Of a DNA stretch of 64,000 nt, positions 1-9,751 are shown one piece after another. Made by a program: the position numbers and the translations under genes. Origin of the DNA: Glaciihabitans tibetensis (lineage in GTDB: Bacteria; Actinomycetota; Actinomycetes; Actinomycetales; Microbacteriaceae); NCBI RefSeq assembly GCF_003003265.1, contig NZ_PVTL01000011.1, positions 26,443-90,442 of the forward strand. Reading direction: 5' to 3'. Numbering within the stretch: position 1 is the stretch's first letter; each line of letters opens with the position of its first letter. Under the pieces are notes generated by a model that saw only the letters and a program-made list of their open reading frames with translations, made no database searches and was not told the DNA's origin.

Positions 1-1094
1 GGGCGGTCACCGGGGCTGAGCGTGGCAACCTCGGCGGGACTGACTTCCGCCGCGAGGCGGCTGGCCAGCCAGTCGGCCTGGCGCCACCCCGGACCGATCA
101 GGCCCGCGGGCCCACCCGGCACCCGCCCGTCGGGAAGTGCCGTGGAGCGAGACGCAACGTGGGCGCAGTCGCCGATCGCGAAGATGTCGGGATCGTCCCA
201 GCTGCGTAGCTGCTCGTCCACCAAAATCCCGCTGGTGGCACGCAGGCCCGACTGCTCGGCGAGTTCGGTGCGCGCACCGACGCCACAGGAGAGCAACAGC
301 AGGTCGCCCTCGATGAGTTTGCCATCGGCGCAGACGAGGGCGTCGAAGTGCTCCTCGCCGTCCTCCCGGTGACGAAACTGGAGGCTCTCCGCGCGCGAAT
401 GCGGCGCCATGGTCACCCCGGCGTCGTGCGCGGCGCGGCGCAGTGCCCGGCCGCCGCCGGAGTCCAGTTGGCGCCCCATCGGAATGTCCCCGTGGAATAC
501 CGCCACCACGCTGGCACCACGTTCGGATGCCGCGAGCGCGATCTCCATGCCGAGCACCCCGGCGCCAAGCACCACGATCCGTCGCCCGGCCGTGACCGCC
601 TCGAGCACCGTGTCGGCGTCGGCGAGATCGCGCAGGGCGACCACACCGTGCGGCAGCGCTTCGGGTCCGCGGTCGAGGGCCGCCGCCGCACCGGGACGGG
701 AGCGGCGATCGCGGCGCGCGGCCTCCAAACCGACGAGCGACGGCAGGTTGGCGCGGGCGCCCGTGGCGAAGACCAACCGGTCGTACGGGAGGGTGTCGCA
801 GGAGTCGAGCCGCACGCTCTGGCGGTCCCGGTCGATGGCGACCGCGGATTCGCCGAGCCGGATGCGCACGCCAGCCTCGACCGCCGCGGCGGTATCGGTC
901 AGGTCGAGTCTCGCCCGGTCGGCTCGCCCCACGGCGTAGTCGGCGAGGAGCACCCGGTTGTAGGCGGTGTGGGTTTCGGCGCCCACCACGGTCAGCTCGA
1001 TCGAGCCGGCGCGAACCGGTGCGACGAGACCTTCGACAAAACGCGCGCCCACCGGCCCGTAGCCGATGAGCACGATGCGGGTCGGCCTAGACAT
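1..1094 (-). CDS. FAD/NAD(P)-dependent oxidoreductase of the nitrate assimilation cluster (3' end outside window)
   Basis: Read on the minus strand from an ATG at 1094, this is an open frame of at least 364 residues that runs off the left edge. It begins with a Rossmann FAD motif (IGYGPVGAR), has a second nucleotide-binding motif ([13 protein letters not shown]) and the FAD-closing FAIGDCAH motif, as in pyridine nucleotide-disulfide reductases and the N-terminal half of NirB. The ATG overlaps the nasA stop by 8 bp, so the two genes are translationally coupled. Its place suggests the electron-transfer partner (NasB/NasC-like) that passes NAD(P)H electrons to the nitrate reductase. That role is inferred. 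Whether a C-terminal iron-sulfur domain follows cannot be seen. Confidence 0.85.
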   Translation of the reverse strand, partial: MSRPTRIVLIGYGPVGARFVEGLVAPVRAGSIELTVVGAETHTAYNRVLLADYAVGRADRARLDLTDTAAAVEAGVRIRLGESAVAIDRDRQSVRLDSCDTLPYDRLVFATGARANLPSLVGLEAARRDRRSRPGAAAALDRGPEALPHGVVALRDLADADTVLEAVTAGRRIVVLGAGVLGMEIALAASERGASVVAVFHGDIPMGRQLDSGGGRALRRAAHDAGVTMAPHSRAESLQFRHREDGEEHFDALVCADGKLIEGDLLLLSCGVGARTELAEQSGLRATSGILVDEQLRSWDDPDIFAIGDCAHVASRSTALPDGRVPGGPAGLIGPGWRQADWLASRLAAEVSPAEVATLSPGDR

Positions 1095-3261
1095 ATTCGC
1101 TCTCCTCGATCACAGCGCCAGTCCCGGCTGCAGCAGCGGCAGCACCGGCGACGACCGCGGGCACAGCGCGCAGGGCCGCGACGGTGACGACGGTGCGCTT
1201 GAACTCGGGCATGGCCGATACGGGGTCGACCGCGGCCTCGGTCAGCAGGTTCGCGCACTGCGACCCGGCATAGTGGAACGGCAGGAACACGGTGTCGTGT
1301 CGGATGTTGATCGTGACCTCGGCCATTGCCTCGACCGTGCCGCGCGCGTTGGAGATCGACGCGATGTCGCCGTCGACGATGCCGAGTCGCGCCGCCGTGG
1401 CCGGGTGGATCTGCACGGTGGCCTCGGGGCGCGCGTTTATCAGTTCGGGCACCCGCCGGGTCTGAGCACCGGACTGGTAGTGCTCGAGCAGGCGTCCGGT
1501 GATGAGAGTGAGAACGCCACCGACCTGGGCGGGCGCGTCTGCGTTTATGCGGGGGTAGACCGCGATCAGCCGCGCCCGCCGGTCGGGGAAGGCGAACCCG
1601 TCGAGGAACAGCCGGGGCGTACCGCGGGTTCCCGCGGCGAAGGGCCAATATGCGGCGGCTCCGGTGTCGAGCAGTGCGTGGCTGAGGCCGGAGTAGTCGG
1701 CGATGCCCCCGGCTGAGGCGCGGGCAAGCTCGTCGAAGACCTCGCTCGGGACGGTCGAATAGGTCGAGGGTGCGTCGAGACGACGCGCAAGTTCGGCCAT
1801 GATCCACAGCTCGCTGCGCACCCCGGCGGGAGCGTCGAGCGCACGCTGGCGGCGCAGCACCCGTCCCTCGAGCGAGGTCATCGTGCCCTCCTCCTCGGCC
1901 CACTGGGTCACCGGCAACACCACATCGGCGAGCAGCGCGGTCTCCGAGAGGAAGAAGTCGCAGACGACGAGCAGGTCGAGTGCTTCGAGCCCGGCGCGCA
2001 CGGCGGAGACATCCGGGGCCGACACCACCACGTTGGAGCCGTGCACGAGCAGGCAGCGCACCCCGCCGGCACGCCCCAGCTCGGCTAGCAGTTCGACCGC
2101 GGGCACCCCGGGCCCGGGGATCACGGCGGCATCCACTCCCCAGACTCCGGCGACGTGGGCGCGCGCCGACGGATCGGTGATCTTGCGGTACCCGGGCAGC
2201 TGGTCGCATTTCTGGCCGTGCTCGCGACCGCCCTGGCCGTTGCCCTGACCGGTGAGGGTGCCGTACCCGGAGCGTCCGGTGCCCACCAGACCGAGCACGA
2301 GCGCCAGGTTGATCGCGGCGGTCGCCGTGTCTGTGCCGTCGACATGTTGCTCCACCCCACGCCCGGTGAGGATGTAGCTGCCGCGACCGTCGGCCAGCCG
2401 CCGGGCGACCGCGCGCAGCTGCGCCACCGGAACACCCGTCGCCGCCTGAACCCGCTCGGGCCACCACACGTTGGCGCTGCGGCGAACGGCGTCGAAGCCG
2501 GTGGTGCGGCTTTCGAGGTAGCCGATGTCGGCGAGGCCCTCGGTGATGACGATGTGGGTGAGGCCGAGCAGCAGGATCAGGTCGGTTCCCGGGGCGGGTT
2601 GAAGGTGGATGCCGGCGCCGTCTTCAGTCAGCCGCGCCGTCGACGAACGGCGCGGGTCACACACGATCAGCCCGCCAGCAGCCCGGGCCCCGGCGAGGTG
2701 CGCGATAAACGGCGGCATGGTGGCGGCGACGTTTGATCCGAGTAGCAGGATCGTGGTCGCGGCGTCGAGGTCTTCGACGGGAAACGGCAGGCCGCGGTCG
2801 GCACCGAACGCCCGGTTTCCTGCGGCGGCGGCGGACGACATGCAGAAGCGGCCGTTGTAGTCGATGCGGGAGGTCCCGAGCGCCAGGCGGGCGAACTTGC
2901 CCAGCTGGTAGGCCTTCTCGTTGGTCAGCCCTCCCCCGCCAAAGACTCCGACCGAGTCCGCTCCGAACCTGGCACGACTGTCACGGAGGCGGTCCGCGAT
3001 GAGGTCGAGCGCAGCATCCCACGACGCCTCATCAAACCCACCGTCCGGGCGGCGCACCAGCGGCTGCAGCACGCGACCGGCTGAACCGAGCAGCTCGGCA
3101 CTCGTCCACCCCTTTTTGCACAGCCCGCCCCGGTTCGTCGGGAAGGCGCGACCCGCGACGGTCACCGGGGTGGGGCCGGAGGGGGAAACGGTCAGGCTCA
3201 TGGCGCACTGCAGAGCGCAGTACGGGCAGTGGGTGTCTGCCGCGGCGGGTGCTGCCGACAT
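1087..3261 (-). CDS. nasA: Assimilatory nitrate reductase catalytic subunit (molybdopterin oxidoreductase)
   Basis: A 724-residue molybdopterin oxidoreductase. The N-terminus carries a [4Fe-4S] set, C12-x2-C15-x3-C19 with C48 in a GGLCKKGW context. It continues into the bis-MGD-binding catalytic core and ends with the beta-barrel MGD-binding domain typical of NasA/NarB. It has no signal peptide, which fits a cytoplasmic assimilatory enzyme reducing nitrate to nitrite. The frame is open further upstream, but the start at 3261 is chosen because a strong GGAGGAG ribosome site lies just before it and the cysteine motif follows directly. It sits between narK and the FAD oxidoreductase gene, which it overlaps, as part of a four-gene leftward operon. 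Confidence 0.93.
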   Translation of the reverse strand: MSAAPAAADTHCPYCALQCAMSLTVSPSGPTPVTVAGRAFPTNRGGLCKKGWTSAELLGSAGRVLQPLVRRPDGGFDEASWDAALDLIADRLRDSRARFGADSVGVFGGGGLTNEKAYQLGKFARLALGTSRIDYNGRFCMSSAAAAGNRAFGADRGLPFPVEDLDAATTILLLGSNVAATMPPFIAHLAGARAAGGLIVCDPRRSSTARLTEDGAGIHLQPAPGTDLILLLGLTHIVITEGLADIGYLESRTTGFDAVRRSANVWWPERVQAATGVPVAQLRAVARRLADGRGSYILTGRGVEQHVDGTDTATAAINLALVLGLVGTGRSGYGTLTGQGNGQGGREHGQKCDQLPGYRKITDPSARAHVAGVWGVDAAVIPGPGVPAVELLAELGRAGGVRCLLVHGSNVVVSAPDVSAVRAGLEALDLLVVCDFFLSETALLADVVLPVTQWAEEEGTMTSLEGRVLRRQRALDAPAGVRSELWIMAELARRLDAPSTYSTVPSEVFDELARASAGGIADYSGLSHALLDTGAAAYWPFAAGTRGTPRLFLDGFAFPDRRARLIAVYPRINADAPAQVGGVLTLITGRLLEHYQSGAQTRRVPELINARPEATVQIHPATAARLGIVDGDIASISNARGTVEAMAEVTINIRHDTVFLPFHYAGSQCANLLTEAAVDPVSAMPEFKRTVVTVAALRAVPAVVAGAAAAAAGTGAVIEESEYV

Positions 3262-3290
3262 GGTGTCTCCTCCTCTCTGGCGCGGTGTGG

Positions 3291-4736
3291 CTAGATGCGG
3301 GTGCCGGCCTTCTTGCCGCCACGCAGGTAGACGACCCCGGTGACGAGAACCATCGCAGCGTACGCGATCACGAACCAGCCGAGCCCGGCGGTGTAGGTGC
3401 CGAACGCGGTCTTCGAGTAGCCGAGCACCTGCGGGATGATGAATCCGCCGTACGCCCCGATGGCGGAGATGAGGCCGAGGGCCGCGGCGGTTTTGCGCTG
3501 CGTTCCGACATCGCCGGAGTTGTTGTGGGCGTCCTTGGTGCCGGCCCGCATCGAGAAGATCGTCGGGATCATGCGGTAGGTCGACCCGTTGCCCACGCCG
3601 CTCGCGGTGAACAGCACGAGGAAGAAGAGCAGGAAGAGCCAGAAGTTGCCGAGCGGCAGGGTCACGATCACGGACAGGGCCCCGAGGCCCATCACCACGA
3701 ACGCGGCCATGGTGATGATGGCTCCGCCGAAGCGGTCGGCGAGCCGGCCACCGAAGGGGCGGGCAAGCGATCCGACGAGCGATCCGAGGAACGCGAGCGA
3801 CAGGGTGGCCGAGCCGACCCCGAAGGCGGAGAAGTCCGGAAACTGGTCGGCGATGAGCTTCGGAAACACCCCGGCGAAGCCGATGAACGACCCGAAAGTG
3901 CCGATGTAGAGGAACGCCATGATCCACAGGTGCGGCTCTTTGACTGCAGCGATGGACGCCGCGAAGTCGGCCTTGGCGCTCGACAGGTTGTCCATCCGAC
4001 GTGAGGCCCCGACCGCGGCGACCAGGATCAGCGGCACCCAGATCCAGCCGGCGAGCGGCAGGTTGAGGGTGGCTGCTGCACCGATGGTGATGGCGATCGG
4101 CACGATGAGCTGCGCCATCGAGGCGCCGAGGTTTCCGCCGGCGGCATTCAGGCCGAGCGCGTAGCCCTTCTGGCTCTGCGGGTAGAAGAAGGTGATGTTC
4201 GCCATCGAGCTCGCGAAGTTGCCGCCACCGAACCCGGCGAGCGCCGCGATGAACAGCATGACGCCGAACGGGGTCTCCGGGTTCGACACGGCGACGGCCA
4301 GCGAGATCGCGGGGATCAGCAGCAGCAGCGCCGAAATGATGGTCCAGTTGCGGCCGCCGAACTTCGGCACCATAAAGGTGTACGGAAACCGCAGGGTCGC
4401 CCCCACCAGGCTGGGAATCGAGATCAGCCAGAAGATCTGGCCGGTTTCGAAGGTGAACCCGGCCGCCGGGAGCTGCACCACAACGATCGACCACAGCTGC
4501 CAGATGACGAACCCGAGGAACTCCGCGAAGATCGACCAGCGCAGGTTGCGGGCGGCGATCTTCGCGCCGCCGTTCTCCCACTGGTTTTTGTCCTCGGGGT
4601 TCCAGCCGTCGATCCACTTCCCCGGGCGGAAGGTCAGTCCGGGCGCGCTCACCCCGGTCGGGGAGACGCTTCCCGGGGCCGGGGGCGGGGTGCTGCGGGA
4701 TGTCTCGGGAAGGGTGTGGGGCATGGTCTCAGTCAT
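3291..4736 (-). CDS. narK: Nitrate/nitrite MFS transporter
   Basis: 481 residues with about 12 hydrophobic segments and the two glycine-rich nitrate signatures of the NarK/NasA (NNP) family, seen as GFGGGNFASSMANITFFYP and GLNAAGGNLG. The first 60 residues are a proline-rich hydrophilic extension containing a KNQWENGG block that is common in actinobacterial NarK-like proteins. The protein imports nitrate, and possibly exports nitrite, for the nitrate reductase gene that follows 29 bp downstream. The leader AGGAGACACC just before the ATG closely resembles that before nasA. The family call is firm; transport direction is not readable from sequence. Confidence 0.93.
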   Translation of the reverse strand: MTETMPHTLPETSRSTPPPAPGSVSPTGVSAPGLTFRPGKWIDGWNPEDKNQWENGGAKIAARNLRWSIFAEFLGFVIWQLWSIVVVQLPAAGFTFETGQIFWLISIPSLVGATLRFPYTFMVPKFGGRNWTIISALLLLIPAISLAVAVSNPETPFGVMLFIAALAGFGGGNFASSMANITFFYPQSQKGYALGLNAAGGNLGASMAQLIVPIAITIGAAATLNLPLAGWIWVPLILVAAVGASRRMDNLSSAKADFAASIAAVKEPHLWIMAFLYIGTFGSFIGFAGVFPKLIADQFPDFSAFGVGSATLSLAFLGSLVGSLARPFGGRLADRFGGAIITMAAFVVMGLGALSVIVTLPLGNFWLFLLFFLVLFTASGVGNGSTYRMIPTIFSMRAGTKDAHNNSGDVGTQRKTAAALGLISAIGAYGGFIIPQVLGYSKTAFGTYTAGLGWFVIAYAAMVLVTGVVYLRGGKKAGTRI

Positions 4737-4795
4737 GGTGTCTCCTGGAATCGGCAGAGCTGTGGCAGAGGTGCGTGCGAGTGGTGCGTGCGCGG

Positions 4796-5890
4796 CTAGG
4801 AAGCCGAGGCGTAGAGCTCGGTGACGATGTCGACGAGTTCGGGCGGAGGAGCTGCGGCGGCGACCAGGAGAGCGTCGCCTGTCAGGGGTTCGGGCAGCTG
4901 GGGGTCGACGAGGAGAGGGCGGCTCGTGACATCCGCCCCCGCTTGAGACGCGAGGGTCGCAAAGTATCCCGGCGCCAGGAGGTACGTCGCCACGACCACG
5001 CGGGAGGTCGGGTGGGCGAGCCGCTCGTCGGCGACAGCAGTGGCGACCCGCGGCTCGGCAGCGGAGATGAACGACACCGTGACCTCGCGGGCAAGCTGCT
5101 CGGCGAGCATCGCGCCCACGGTGTGACAGTCGGCGACCGCGGAGGCGTTGCTGGATCCCGCGGCGGCGAGTACGACCCGGTCATCGTCGCGAAGACCCGC
5201 CTCGGCGAGGCGGCGGGCGAGCACCTGAGCCAGGCGGATGTCGGGTCCGAGCGCGCCGGTGACGTGAACCTCGCGCGGGGCGGCGTCGCGGGCGGCATCG
5301 GCGAGGTCGACGTGCACGTGGTACCCGGCGGAGAGCAGCAGGGGCACGATCGTGGCCGGGGTCCGCTCGTCGAGCGTCGCCATGGTGCCCGGAACGTCGG
5401 GCTCCTGCACATCCACAAAAGAGTCGAGCACGGTGAGGTCGGGGTGGGCCTGGCGCACGGCTTCAACGAGAGCCGCCACGGCGCGACGGCCCGCGGGATC
5501 GCTCGTTCCGTGGGACGCGGCGACCAGTGCCGCCCGATGGGAGACCTGCACCTCGCCATTGTGCTCGCGCACCCGCCAGGTCGGCAGGCGCAGCGCGGGC
5601 TTGGTGTAGCAGGTGCCGGTGGCGAGGTCGAAGACATCCTTGTGCAGCGGAGAGGCGATAGTCGGGCGGTCCCCCTTGGAACCGACGATGCCGCGCGACA
5701 TAACGAACGCGCCGGTGGCGGGATCCGCGTTGGCCACCGCAAACAGGCGGCCATCGGGCATCAGGAACAGGGCGACCTGCTCGGTGCCGATCAGCGCGGC
5801 TTCTCCCCACAGCGGTTCGAGCTGCTCGCGGCGGCAGACGGTCGTCCAGCTGGCGGATGCCACGTGGAGGCCGTGATCGGTAAGGGTCAT
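4796..5890 (-). CDS. Fusion of nitrite reductase small subunit (NirD) and CbiX/SirB-type chelatase
   Basis: A 364-residue two-domain protein. Residues about 1-110 match NirD, the Rieske-fold small subunit of NADH-nitrite reductase: SWTTVCRREQLEP, the FAVANADP block, and SPLHKDVFDLATG. As in NirD it lacks the Rieske Cys/His ligands. Residues about 120-360 are a two-lobed CbiX/SirB chelatase with LVAASHGTSDPAGRRAV and a second lobe containing VVVATYLLAPGYF. The expected role is to support NirB and to insert iron into sirohydrochlorin for its siroheme. The start at 5890 is preferred over an upstream in-frame extension because NirD homology begins there and a TACAGT hexamer lies 6 nt upstream, which suits a leaderless transcript. 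It heads the leftward operon with narK and nasA. Confidence 0.88.
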   Translation of the reverse strand: MTLTDHGLHVASASWTTVCRREQLEPLWGEAALIGTEQVALFLMPDGRLFAVANADPATGAFVMSRGIVGSKGDRPTIASPLHKDVFDLATGTCYTKPALRLPTWRVREHNGEVQVSHRAALVAASHGTSDPAGRRAVAALVEAVRQAHPDLTVLDSFVDVQEPDVPGTMATLDERTPATIVPLLLSAGYHVHVDLADAARDAAPREVHVTGALGPDIRLAQVLARRLAEAGLRDDDRVVLAAAGSSNASAVADCHTVGAMLAEQLAREVTVSFISAAEPRVATAVADERLAHPTSRVVVATYLLAPGYFATLASQAGADVTSRPLLVDPQLPEPLTGDALLVAAAAPPPELVDIVTELYASAS

Positions 5891-5896
5891 GCCGAC

Positions 5897-5902
5897 ACTG
5901 TA
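5897..5902 (-). promoter_or_regulatory. -10 element of a leaderless promoter for the nirD-cbiX operon
   Basis: TACAGT on the minus strand followed by exactly 6 nt and the ATG at 5890. No Shine-Dalgarno sequence is present. This matches the leaderless arrangement seen at a dozen other genes in this window. Confidence 0.55.
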
Positions 5903-5919
5903 GGAAACGCATGTTTCCT
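5902..5919. promoter_or_regulatory. Inverted repeat AGGAAAC-GCAT-GTTTCCT, probable operator
   Basis: Perfect 7-bp arms around a 4-bp centre, ending at the upstream edge of the TACAGT -10 hexamer of the nirD-cbiX operon. A factor bound here would cover the core promoter. The GAAAC arms resemble GlnR half-sites, but the spacing is not the usual GlnR box, so the binding protein is unknown. Confidence 0.5.
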
Positions 5920-5999
5920 GCGGCGACGCCCACCGCGTCGCTCGCGTAACGAAGTCCTCACGGCCGCGGATTCGCACCGTGAGGCGCCGGTCACACGCC

Positions 6000-6015
6000 G
6001 TTACACGGGCGCAAT
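6000..6015 (+). promoter_or_regulatory. Possible GlnR-like box upstream of nirB
   Basis: GTTAC-N6-GCAAT resembles the actinobacterial GlnR half-box pair GTnAC-N6-GnAAC (one mismatch). It lies about 55-70 bp upstream of the nirB start in the divergent intergenic region, where nitrogen control would be expected. A motif this short has weak significance by itself. Confidence 0.3.
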
Positions 6016-6068
6016 GGGGCCGTCACGACACGCCCGTAGGGTCGATTCAACTCACCAGGAGGCCTGCC

Positions 6069-8666
6069 ATGACACCACCATCACCGACCGCCCGGCGCCG
6101 CGTAGTGGTCATCGGTGGCGGTCCTGCCGCACACCGGGTCACCGAGTCCCTCGTCTCACGCCTGACCGCGGGCGAACCCGAGCTGGAGATCGTCGTTGTT
6201 GGGGACGAGCCCCACCTCCCCTATGACCGGGTGTCACTGTCGAAGCGCCTGGAGAGCGACCTTGACCTCACCCTCGGAGCGAACGCGTTCTGGGAGCACC
6301 CGTCACTCAGCTACCGCTCCGGTGAGCTGGCCACCGCGATCGACCGCGACGCGCGCACGGTTCAGCTCGCCGGGGGCGACGCGCTCCCCTACGACGAACT
6401 GGTGCTCGCCACCGGTTCCTCCGCGACGGTTCCCCCGATCGAGAATGCTTCCGCCGGTCACGTGTACCGCACCCTCGCCGACGTTGCCGCGCTCGTCGCG
6501 GAGGTCGAGGAGATCGGCGCACGGCGTCGTCGCCCCGCCAACGTCGTGGTGGTCGGCGGCGGGCTGCTGGGACTCGAGGCGGCCGGCGGACTGCACAAAC
6601 TCGGGGCGCGCGCCGCGGTGGTGCACTCCGGAGGCTGGCTGATGTCGTCCCAGCTCGATCAGGGCGCGGGACAAGCGCTCGGGCGCATCATCCACGGCCA
6701 GGGAATCACCCTCCACCTTGGAGTGCGGCCCACCGGCATCCTCCTCGCCCCCAGCGGCGCCGTGACCGGTGTCAGCCTGACCGACGACACCCAGATCCAC
6801 GCGGACCTCGTCGTATTCTCCATCGGAATCACCGCACGGGATGAACTCGCCCGTGACGCCGGGCTCGACCTCGCCCCCCGCGGCGGCATCGTCATCAACG
6901 ACATCTGCGCCACCTCAGACCCGCGCGTCTGGGCCATCGGCGAGGTCGCCTCCGTCAACGGGTCGTGTGTGGGGCTCGTCGCCCCCGCGAACGCCATGGC
7001 CGAGGTGGTGGCCGATCGCATCTGGGGTGGAACGGCGGTGTTCCCCGGGGTGGACGATGCCACCAAGCTGAAACTCTCCGGCGTCGAGGTCGCGTCCTTC
7101 GGCGATGCGATGGCGCGAACCGAACACTCGCTCGAGGTGGTGTACGCCGACCCCGCGCGTGGCCTCTACCAAAAACTGGTCGTCAGCGACGACGCGAAGA
7201 CCCTCCTCGGCGGCATGTTCGTCGGCGACGCGAGCCCCTACAGCTCGCTGCGACCACTCCTCGGCCGCGAGCTGCCCGCGGAGCCCGGCGCCTACCTGGC
7301 TGCCGCGGGTGCGGAGCCCCCGGTCGGCGGCGACCTGCCCGATGACGTGCAGCTCTGCTCGTGCAACAACGTGTCCGTCGGCGACGTGCGCGCAGCCATC
7401 CACGGCAGCGACGGGGTGGCCGGCTGCACCGACCTCGGCGAGCTCAAGGCCTGCTCCCGCGCCGGAACCCAGTGCGGTTCCTGCGTGCCCCTGGTCAAGA
7501 AGATCCTCGACACGGAGCTCGCCAAGTCGGGCATCGAGGTGTCGAAGGCCCTCTGCGAGCACGTGTCCCTCAGCCGCAGCGAGCTGTTCGAATCGGTGCG
7601 CATCCTCGGCCTCACCTCCGCGGGCGAGGTGATGGAACGCTTCGGGCACGGCCTCGGCTGTGACGTCTGCAAGCCCGTCATCGCGAACGTGATCGCCACC
7701 CAGACCACCAAGTACATCCTGGACGACGGCACCGGCCCGATGCAGGACACCAACGACCGAGCGCTCGCCAATATGCAGAAGGATGGCACCTACTCGGTCG
7801 TGCCACGCATCCCCGGCGGTGAGATCACCCCGGCGAAGCTGAAGGTCATCGCCGAGGTTGCCGAGCAGTTCGACCTCTATACGAAGATCACCGGCGGCCA
7901 GCGCATCGACCTGTTCGGTGCCCGACTGGAACAGCTGCCCGAGATCTGGGAGATCCTCGTCGCCGCCGGCTTCGAGTCCGGCCAGGCCTACGGCAAGGGC
8001 CTGCGCACGGTGAAGTCGTGCGTCGGGTCGACCTGGTGCCGCTACGGCGTTCAGGACGCGGTCTCCATGGCCGTGGGCCTGGAGCTGCGCTACCGCGGAC
8101 TGCGGTCACCGCACAAGTTCAAACTCGGTGTGTCCGGCTGCGCCCGCGAGTGTGCGGAGGCCCGCGGCAAGGACGTCGGAGTCGTCGCCACCGAGACGGG
8201 CTGGAACCTCTACGTCGGGGGCAACGGTGGTTTCCAGCCGGTGCACGCGCAACTGCTCGCGGGAGACCTCGATGACGCCACCCTCATCAGCTACATCGAC
8301 CGCTACCTGATGTACTACGTGCGCACCGCCGAGCGGCTGCAGCGCACCGCCCGGTGGCAGGAGGAGCTGCCCGGCGGGCTCGAGCACGTGCGCGAAGTCG
8401 TCTGCGAGGATTCGCTCGGAATCGCGGCAGACCTTGAGGCCGCCATGGCCCTGCACGTCGGAAACTACGAGGACGAATGGGCCGCCACCCTGGCCGACCC
8501 CGAGCGGCTTCGCCGGTTCCGTTCCTTTGTGAACGCGCCGACCACCCCTGACCCCGGCATCGCCAAAGTCAGCGAGCGCGGCCAGATGCGTCCGGCCTTT
8601 CCCGCGGAACGCACCGACGGCACCGTACTCTTGTCAGGACCTTCCATTCCCGTCAGGGGGCGTTGA
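6069..8666 (+). CDS. nirB: Nitrite reductase [NAD(P)H] large subunit
   Basis: 865 residues. An N-terminal FAD/NAD(P) module (VVVIGGGPAAHRV; second motif VVVVGGGLLGLEAAGG) is followed by a BFD-like [2Fe-2S] domain near residues 427-485 (LCSCNN ... CGSC). Next come ferredoxin-like half domains and the siroheme/[4Fe-4S] site, CVGSTWC near 649 and SGCARECAEARGKDVGV near 688. It reduces nitrite to ammonium in the cytoplasm. The start at 6069 follows an AGGAGG site with 6-nt spacing; a longer upstream frame has no such support. cobA follows after 3 bp. Its usual partner NirD is encoded divergently, fused to a chelatase. Confidence 0.95.
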   Translation: MTPPSPTARRRVVVIGGGPAAHRVTESLVSRLTAGEPELEIVVVGDEPHLPYDRVSLSKRLESDLDLTLGANAFWEHPSLSYRSGELATAIDRDARTVQLAGGDALPYDELVLATGSSATVPPIENASAGHVYRTLADVAALVAEVEEIGARRRRPANVVVVGGGLLGLEAAGGLHKLGARAAVVHSGGWLMSSQLDQGAGQALGRIIHGQGITLHLGVRPTGILLAPSGAVTGVSLTDDTQIHADLVVFSIGITARDELARDAGLDLAPRGGIVINDICATSDPRVWAIGEVASVNGSCVGLVAPANAMAEVVADRIWGGTAVFPGVDDATKLKLSGVEVASFGDAMARTEHSLEVVYADPARGLYQKLVVSDDAKTLLGGMFVGDASPYSSLRPLLGRELPAEPGAYLAAAGAEPPVGGDLPDDVQLCSCNNVSVGDVRAAIHGSDGVAGCTDLGELKACSRAGTQCGSCVPLVKKILDTELAKSGIEVSKALCEHVSLSRSELFESVRILGLTSAGEVMERFGHGLGCDVCKPVIANVIATQTTKYILDDGTGPMQDTNDRALANMQKDGTYSVVPRIPGGEITPAKLKVIAEVAEQFDLYTKITGGQRIDLFGARLEQLPEIWEILVAAGFESGQAYGKGLRTVKSCVGSTWCRYGVQDAVSMAVGLELRYRGLRSPHKFKLGVSGCARECAEARGKDVGVVATETGWNLYVGGNGGFQPVHAQLLAGDLDDATLISYIDRYLMYYVRTAERLQRTARWQEELPGGLEHVREVVCEDSLGIAADLEAAMALHVGNYEDEWAATLADPERLRRFRSFVNAPTTPDPGIAKVSERGQMRPAFPAERTDGTVLLSGPSIPVRGR

Positions 8667-8669
8667 CCC

Positions 8670-9731
8670 ATGGACGTTTCACTCGACCTCTCCGGCCGAC
8701 ACGCGCTCGTGGTGGGCACAGCGCGCGCGGCCAGGCGCATCGTCGCGCGCTATCGTGCCGGCGGCGCGGTGGTCGTCCTCGTCTCCGCCGGGGACGCGTG
8801 CGCGCGTCTCGGTCGGGTCGCGGCGGGAACGGATGCCACGCCTCCCGCCCTGGTCGTTTGGGTCGACGGTCGCCAGGCACTGCGCGAGGTTCTCGCCGAG
8901 CACGCCTCTCGCCTCCGGATCTGGTTCGTCACCGAACAGGGTGCGCCGGAGCTCCCCCGGGGTCAGGTCACGCTCGTCGGAGGAGGACCGGGCGACACCG
9001 ACCTGATGACGGTCGCCGGCCGCCGCGCCCTGGCCGAGGCGGATGTGGTGCTGTTCGACCGTCTCGCTCCCCAGGAACTGATGGCCCAGTGGGCGCCGGG
9101 CGCCGAGTTCATTGACGTGGGAAAGACCCCCGGCCATCACGCCGTACCCCAGGGCGAAATCGAGTCCCTTATGGTTGACCACGCGCTCCGCGGCAACCGG
9201 GTCGTGCGTCTCAAAGGCGGCGACCCGTTCGTCTTCGGGCGCGGCGGCGAAGAGGTGCTCGCCTGCCGCCGCGCGGGCGTGCCCGTGACCGTTGTCCCCG
9301 GAGTGACCAGCGCCATCTCCGTGCCCGCCGCCGCCGGGATTCCGGTGACTCACCGCGACGTCAGCCGCGCCTTCACCGTAATCTCCGGACACACACCCTT
9401 CACCGAGGAGGAGCTCGCCCACCTCGTGGGCCTCGGCGGCACGATTGTGGTGTTGATGGGCGTGAACACGCTGCCCCACCTCGCCGCGGGCCTGCAACGC
9501 CACGGGATGGCAACGGACATGCCGCTCGCAATCATCGAGCGGGGGTACAGCATCGCGCAGCGCACCACGGTCACCTCTGTCGGCGGAGTCACTCCCCTGC
9601 TCGCGACGGTGGCCCCGCGTTCTCCCGCGGTAATCGTCATCGGTGAAGTGGTGCGGGTCGCAGCGTGGGATGATGGCCGCAACGCCGAATCACACGACCT
9701 TGTAAGGACGATCGCCGACCTCGCCCCGTGA
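8670..9731 (+). CDS. cobA: Uroporphyrinogen-III C-methyltransferase with a degenerate N-terminal Rossmann domain
   Basis: 353 residues. From about residue 90 on it is a complete [19 protein letters not shown], then VVLFDRL, the [17 protein letters not shown] motif, and [22 protein letters not shown]. It methylates uroporphyrinogen III to precorrin-2 for siroheme. The first 85 residues look like a shortened precorrin-2 dehydrogenase domain of CysG. The nucleotide-binding glycine cluster is altered ([10 protein letters not shown] where VVGGGxVAxRK is usual), so dehydrogenase activity is doubtful. It is coupled to nirB (3-bp gap) and overlaps the next gene by GTGA, linking cofactor supply to NirB. 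Confidence 0.92.
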   Translation: MDVSLDLSGRHALVVGTARAARRIVARYRAGGAVVVLVSAGDACARLGRVAAGTDATPPALVVWVDGRQALREVLAEHASRLRIWFVTEQGAPELPRGQVTLVGGGPGDTDLMTVAGRRALAEADVVLFDRLAPQELMAQWAPGAEFIDVGKTPGHHAVPQGEIESLMVDHALRGNRVVRLKGGDPFVFGRGGEEVLACRRAGVPVTVVPGVTSAISVPAAAGIPVTHRDVSRAFTVISGHTPFTEEELAHLVGLGGTIVVLMGVNTLPHLAAGLQRHGMATDMPLAIIERGYSIAQRTTVTSVGGVTPLLATVAPRSPAVIVIGEVVRVAAWDDGRNAESHDLVRTIADLAP

Positions 9732-9751
9732 CCGCAACCGGAGAACCGCTG

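Noticed and set aside
992..2467. Long Arg/Gly-rich frames antisense or out of frame to nasA
   Set aside because: Typical shadow frames of GC-rich coding DNA; composition is unnatural and no start signals exist.
3262..4617. A 1176-residue fusion upstream of nasA
   Set aside because: The frame is open by chance through the narK gene; the Fe-S motif and strong ribosome site place the nasA start at 3261.
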